Source of the DNA: Saccoglossus kowalevskii
Taxonomy: Eukaryota > Hemichordata > Enteropneusta > Harrimaniidae
Reading direction: 5' to 3'
Length of the DNA: 20,908 bases
Assembly: GCF_000003605.2 (NCBI RefSeq)
Contig: NW_003123407.1
Location: forward strand, 142,511-163,418
Part shown: piece after piece, positions 18,248 through 20,908 of the stretch
Numbering within the stretch: the first letter of the stretch is position 1
How the letters are laid out: each line of letters starts with the position of its first letter
The notes under the pieces: generated by a model
The model's input: the letters and a program-made list of their open reading frames with translations, nothing else
Database searches by the model: none
What the model was told of the DNA's origin: nothing
Position numbers and translations under genes: made by a program

Positions 18248-19173
18248 TGTGAGTAAACTCAAGATAAAAAACAAAAAAATGACTAAATAAAACAAAATTA
18301 TTAATTTAAATTAAATACTAGTAACATGATTAAAAAAGTATAATATGAGTAAATATAATAATAATGCACAGAAAATCATGTAAAATAATACAAATTAATA
18401 AAAATACTATAATAATTTTTAGTATGACTAGTGCATTCTACATTAGTCGTAGTGTTGAAGTTATTGGTTACTTGTACCCCTATTTCCATGCAGAGCTAAT
18501 CTAATAAGGAACACCCTTGTATGTAAGACAATGTATCTTTTATGAGTGGGTTAAATAACAAGCAAATGGTGGTAGCTGGGTGCATGCTATAGAAGAAGTG
18601 AATAGAAGTAAGAACACATGAACCAAAAAATACATTTATTGATCATAAAAATATTATTTTGGATATTAGGTCTTGAAAAAATAATTATGTTTCTGGTCTG
18701 GGTGGGTGGGGGGGGGGGCACTGCACAGTGTCCCCAGTAAACCACCAAAATTATATGCAGCCAAATATTATAGCCCAAATTTAAAACAATTTGCATCTCC
18801 TCGTTTTTGAGAACATTTTGACTAGAAACATTTGTTTTTGTTTTCAAGTCCTTTTAAGACACTACTCTGCCATTTACTTAAACACATATGACTGATAGGG
18901 TAGTACGTTAAATGCTGTCATCGTAATGCCATAAGTTACAGCATGCCGTCATTTTGCGGTATTGCACTGGGTAGTTCATTCTACCATATTCGGAAACACA
19001 AATTCTAAATATGGAACGCTTACACGCATAAGTGTCCTCTTATGATAAAAAAAAAACACGGCTGCCCCCAGGGTTTGACCGGACGGACCCCACACAAAAA
19101 GTTTTCTAAATCTGTTTTAAATGTTTCGGGTTTCGGCATTCCCATGATGTATTTCTGGGAGGAAATGATGTAT

Positions 19174-19307
19174 ATTAATAAGGTTATTACGAGAATACTG
19201 CAAAGCATGTCCAAAGTATACCGGGTGCTTCAACCACCGCTATGCGTCCGTCGATACTGTACTGTCTTCATGCATACTTTTCAGTATCCTCGTAATAACC
19301 TCATATT
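19174..19307. repeat. Inverted repeat with 26-bp arms
   Basis: TTAATAAGGTTATTACGAGA at the left arm mirrors CTCGTAATAACCTCATATTA at the right arm with few mismatches; the loop is about 80 bases. Possibly a small MITE. The 118-codon plus frame over it is unsupported. Confidence 0.6.
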
Positions 19308-19848
19308 ACTAAATGTTAGGATATTACATCACATAATTCTCTCAAGAGTATTACAGAGTCAGTGTAATACTTTAGAATTAACAATAAAGAAAATTTAGCA
19401 TAACAAATAATACAATAGAAGTAATAACAATGTTATATTGTTATGCAAATTATGCAGGGTGCTTTGTTATTTTTCAGAGAATACTATTAAAGCATAGACC
19501 TTAGAAAGAGAGGGACAGGCAACTGGATTATAAAACAAAGGATTTCATGACATCCGGCGTGCAACGTGGGTTACTACAGTTATAAACAAATGACCAAGCT
19601 AAGGAAGCCGTATGCCGTCACTCACAATCAATCGACCGCGCAGTTTGCAACACGTCTTTCAGTGTTTGTGCTCATTACATTAAATCTTTAATTTCAATAC
19701 AAGATCCATTTTTTGTACTGGTTATTAGGTGACGCTTAATATATGTAGAGTTACAATTCGTTTTTTTTCATCAGTATAAATTAACTACTCGACTGATTTT
19801 ATGTGCGGTGACAAATGGTTGAATAATACTTATCCTGCGACTGGCACA

Positions 19849-20908
19849 TTTTCGCCCGTTTTCGGGAAAATAAAAACACTTGTTGTTTGCATTATCGTAT
19901 TTTCACTTAAATCATACTATTTTCAAAGACACTCGCGTATTTTAGTTTTGCTAGTCTATATTTTAAAATCGTAATTCTGAAATTTTCGAACTGTCTGAAA
20001 GGTCGTCTGGACAGACAAGACTCGTCCAGATTGTTTTTAGATCGCTGTATTTTCGCCTCATTTCTCAAAAATAAAACATCTATTGTTCCACTTTTTGCGG
20101 TTTTTAGTTGAGTCCTGCCATTTTCGAAGTAATTAGGGTATTTTATTTTGATGACTTGCTATAAAAGTCGAAATTACGAATTTTCTGAACTGTTTGAAAC
20201 CGTGAAAGTCAGCAGCTTACACCGGAAATGGGTGACCCGGTTTGTTTTAGATCGCCGTATTTTCGCTCGACTTGTCAAAAATAAAACATCTGTTGTTCAA
20301 ATTATTGCATTTTTTACTTCAGTAGTACAATTTTCGAAGTAATTAAGGTATTTTAAGTTAATGACTTTCTTTACAAAATTCAAAATTCTGAATTTTCGAA
20401 ACTGTTTGTAAACGTGTGACAATCATCCGACAACGAAAATGGCTGATCCGATCTTTTTTGATTGCTTTTTCGCCAGATTTCTCAAAAATAAAACATCTGT
20501 TGTTCAAATTATTGCATTTTTTACTTGAGTCGTACAGTTTTCGAAGTAATTAGGGTATTTTAATTTGATGACTTTCGTTACAAAAGTCGAAATTCTGAAT
20601 TTTCCAAACTGCTTGTAAACGTGTGACAATCATCCGACAACGAAAATGGCTGACCCGATCTTTTTTTGATTGCTTTATTTTCACCCGATTTCTCAAAAAT
20701 AAAACATATATTGTTCAAATGTTGCATTTTTTACTTGAGTCATGCCATTTTCGAAGTAATTAGGGTATTTTATTTTGATAACTTGCTATACAAAAGTCAA
20801 ATTGAATTTTCTAAACTGTTTGAAACCGTGAAAGTCAGCAGCTTTCACCGGAAATGGCTGACCCGGTCTGTTTTAGATCCTGTATTTTCCCGATTTCTCA
20901 AAATAAAA
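19849..20908. repeat. Satellite-like array of 205-211 bp units, running off the window
   Basis: The block TTTCTCAAAAATAAAACATC recurs at 20061, 20271 (variant), 20478, 20689 and 20894, with a decayed first unit from about 19849. Every unit has TTTTCGAAGTAATTAGGGTA. Two unit types occur: one with GTGAAAGTCAGCAGCTT, one with GTGTGACAATCATCCGACAA. Confidence 0.9.

Larger units (their letters stand above)
17278..19848. other. Upstream flank or 5' intron of the PAG-like gene, no exon found
   Basis: I looked on the minus strand for a transmembrane exon ending in phase 1 at a GT donor and found none. A GTAAGT donor near 17475 follows a frame with no hydrophobic segment and the wrong phase. The region holds one diverged tandem repeat (17811-18247), a G-run (18701-18718) and an inverted repeat (19174-19307). 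Confidence 0.45.

Noticed and set aside
19020-19398. Overlapping frames, the minus one starting with a hydrophobic stretch (MDMLCSILVITLLIYII)
   Set aside because: Considered as the missing transmembrane exon, but no GT donor in phase 1 follows, and the hydrophobic part falls on an inverted repeat.

Overview
The window looks like AT-rich genomic DNA from an animal, most likely a marine invertebrate; the phylum cannot be fixed from sequence alone. There are no long uninterrupted reading frames. Short exons carry GT-AG splice sites, and the spaces between them are crowded with small inverted-repeat (MITE-like) elements, minisatellites and satellite-like arrays.

The main gene is on the minus strand. 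Six exons between 16726 and 9050 join with perfectly matching intron phases into one frame of 510 full codons, or 504 residues if counted from the first well-placed ATG. The product is a disordered, acidic and proline-rich adaptor tail. All 17 of its tyrosines have V, I or L at position +3. It has an APPPVPQK SH3 ligand, YASVNK/YSKVNK Csk-type sites and a C-terminal YQAI...YQTI region. This matches the cytoplasmic tail of PAG1/Cbp, the raft-associated adaptor that brings the kinase Csk to Src-family kinases. The exon with the signal-anchor/transmembrane segment would lie upstream (to the right) and was not found.

At the left end, two plus-strand exons (1216-1349 and 2062-2168) join in phase and end at a stop followed by a polyadenylation signal. 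They look like the 3' end of an unrecognised gene that converges on the PAG-like gene.

The most unusual structure is intron 5 of the PAG-like gene. At its 5' end a 45-bp minisatellite repeats the exon-5 splice donor eight times, and every copy downstream of the real donor carries an in-frame stop. Near its 3' end, a duplicated copy of the exon-6 acceptor opens an 18-residue alternative tail that still keeps a YxxI motif.

Repeats by region: 1-490, minisatellites and a MITE fragment; 528-697, a hairpin element; 3214-3386, 5752-5930, 11847-12064 and 13342-13553, one TIR family; 4622-4731, a foldback element; 6482-6810, a GC-rich TIR element; 7322-7564, 8643-8859 and 13922-14157, a second TIR family; 8290-8473, a third; 13185-13314 and 16969-17277, a fourth; 9825-9954, 10721-11080 and 15410-16065, tandem arrays; 17811-18247 and 19849-20908, satellite-like arrays. 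I saw no tRNA, rRNA or CRISPR.
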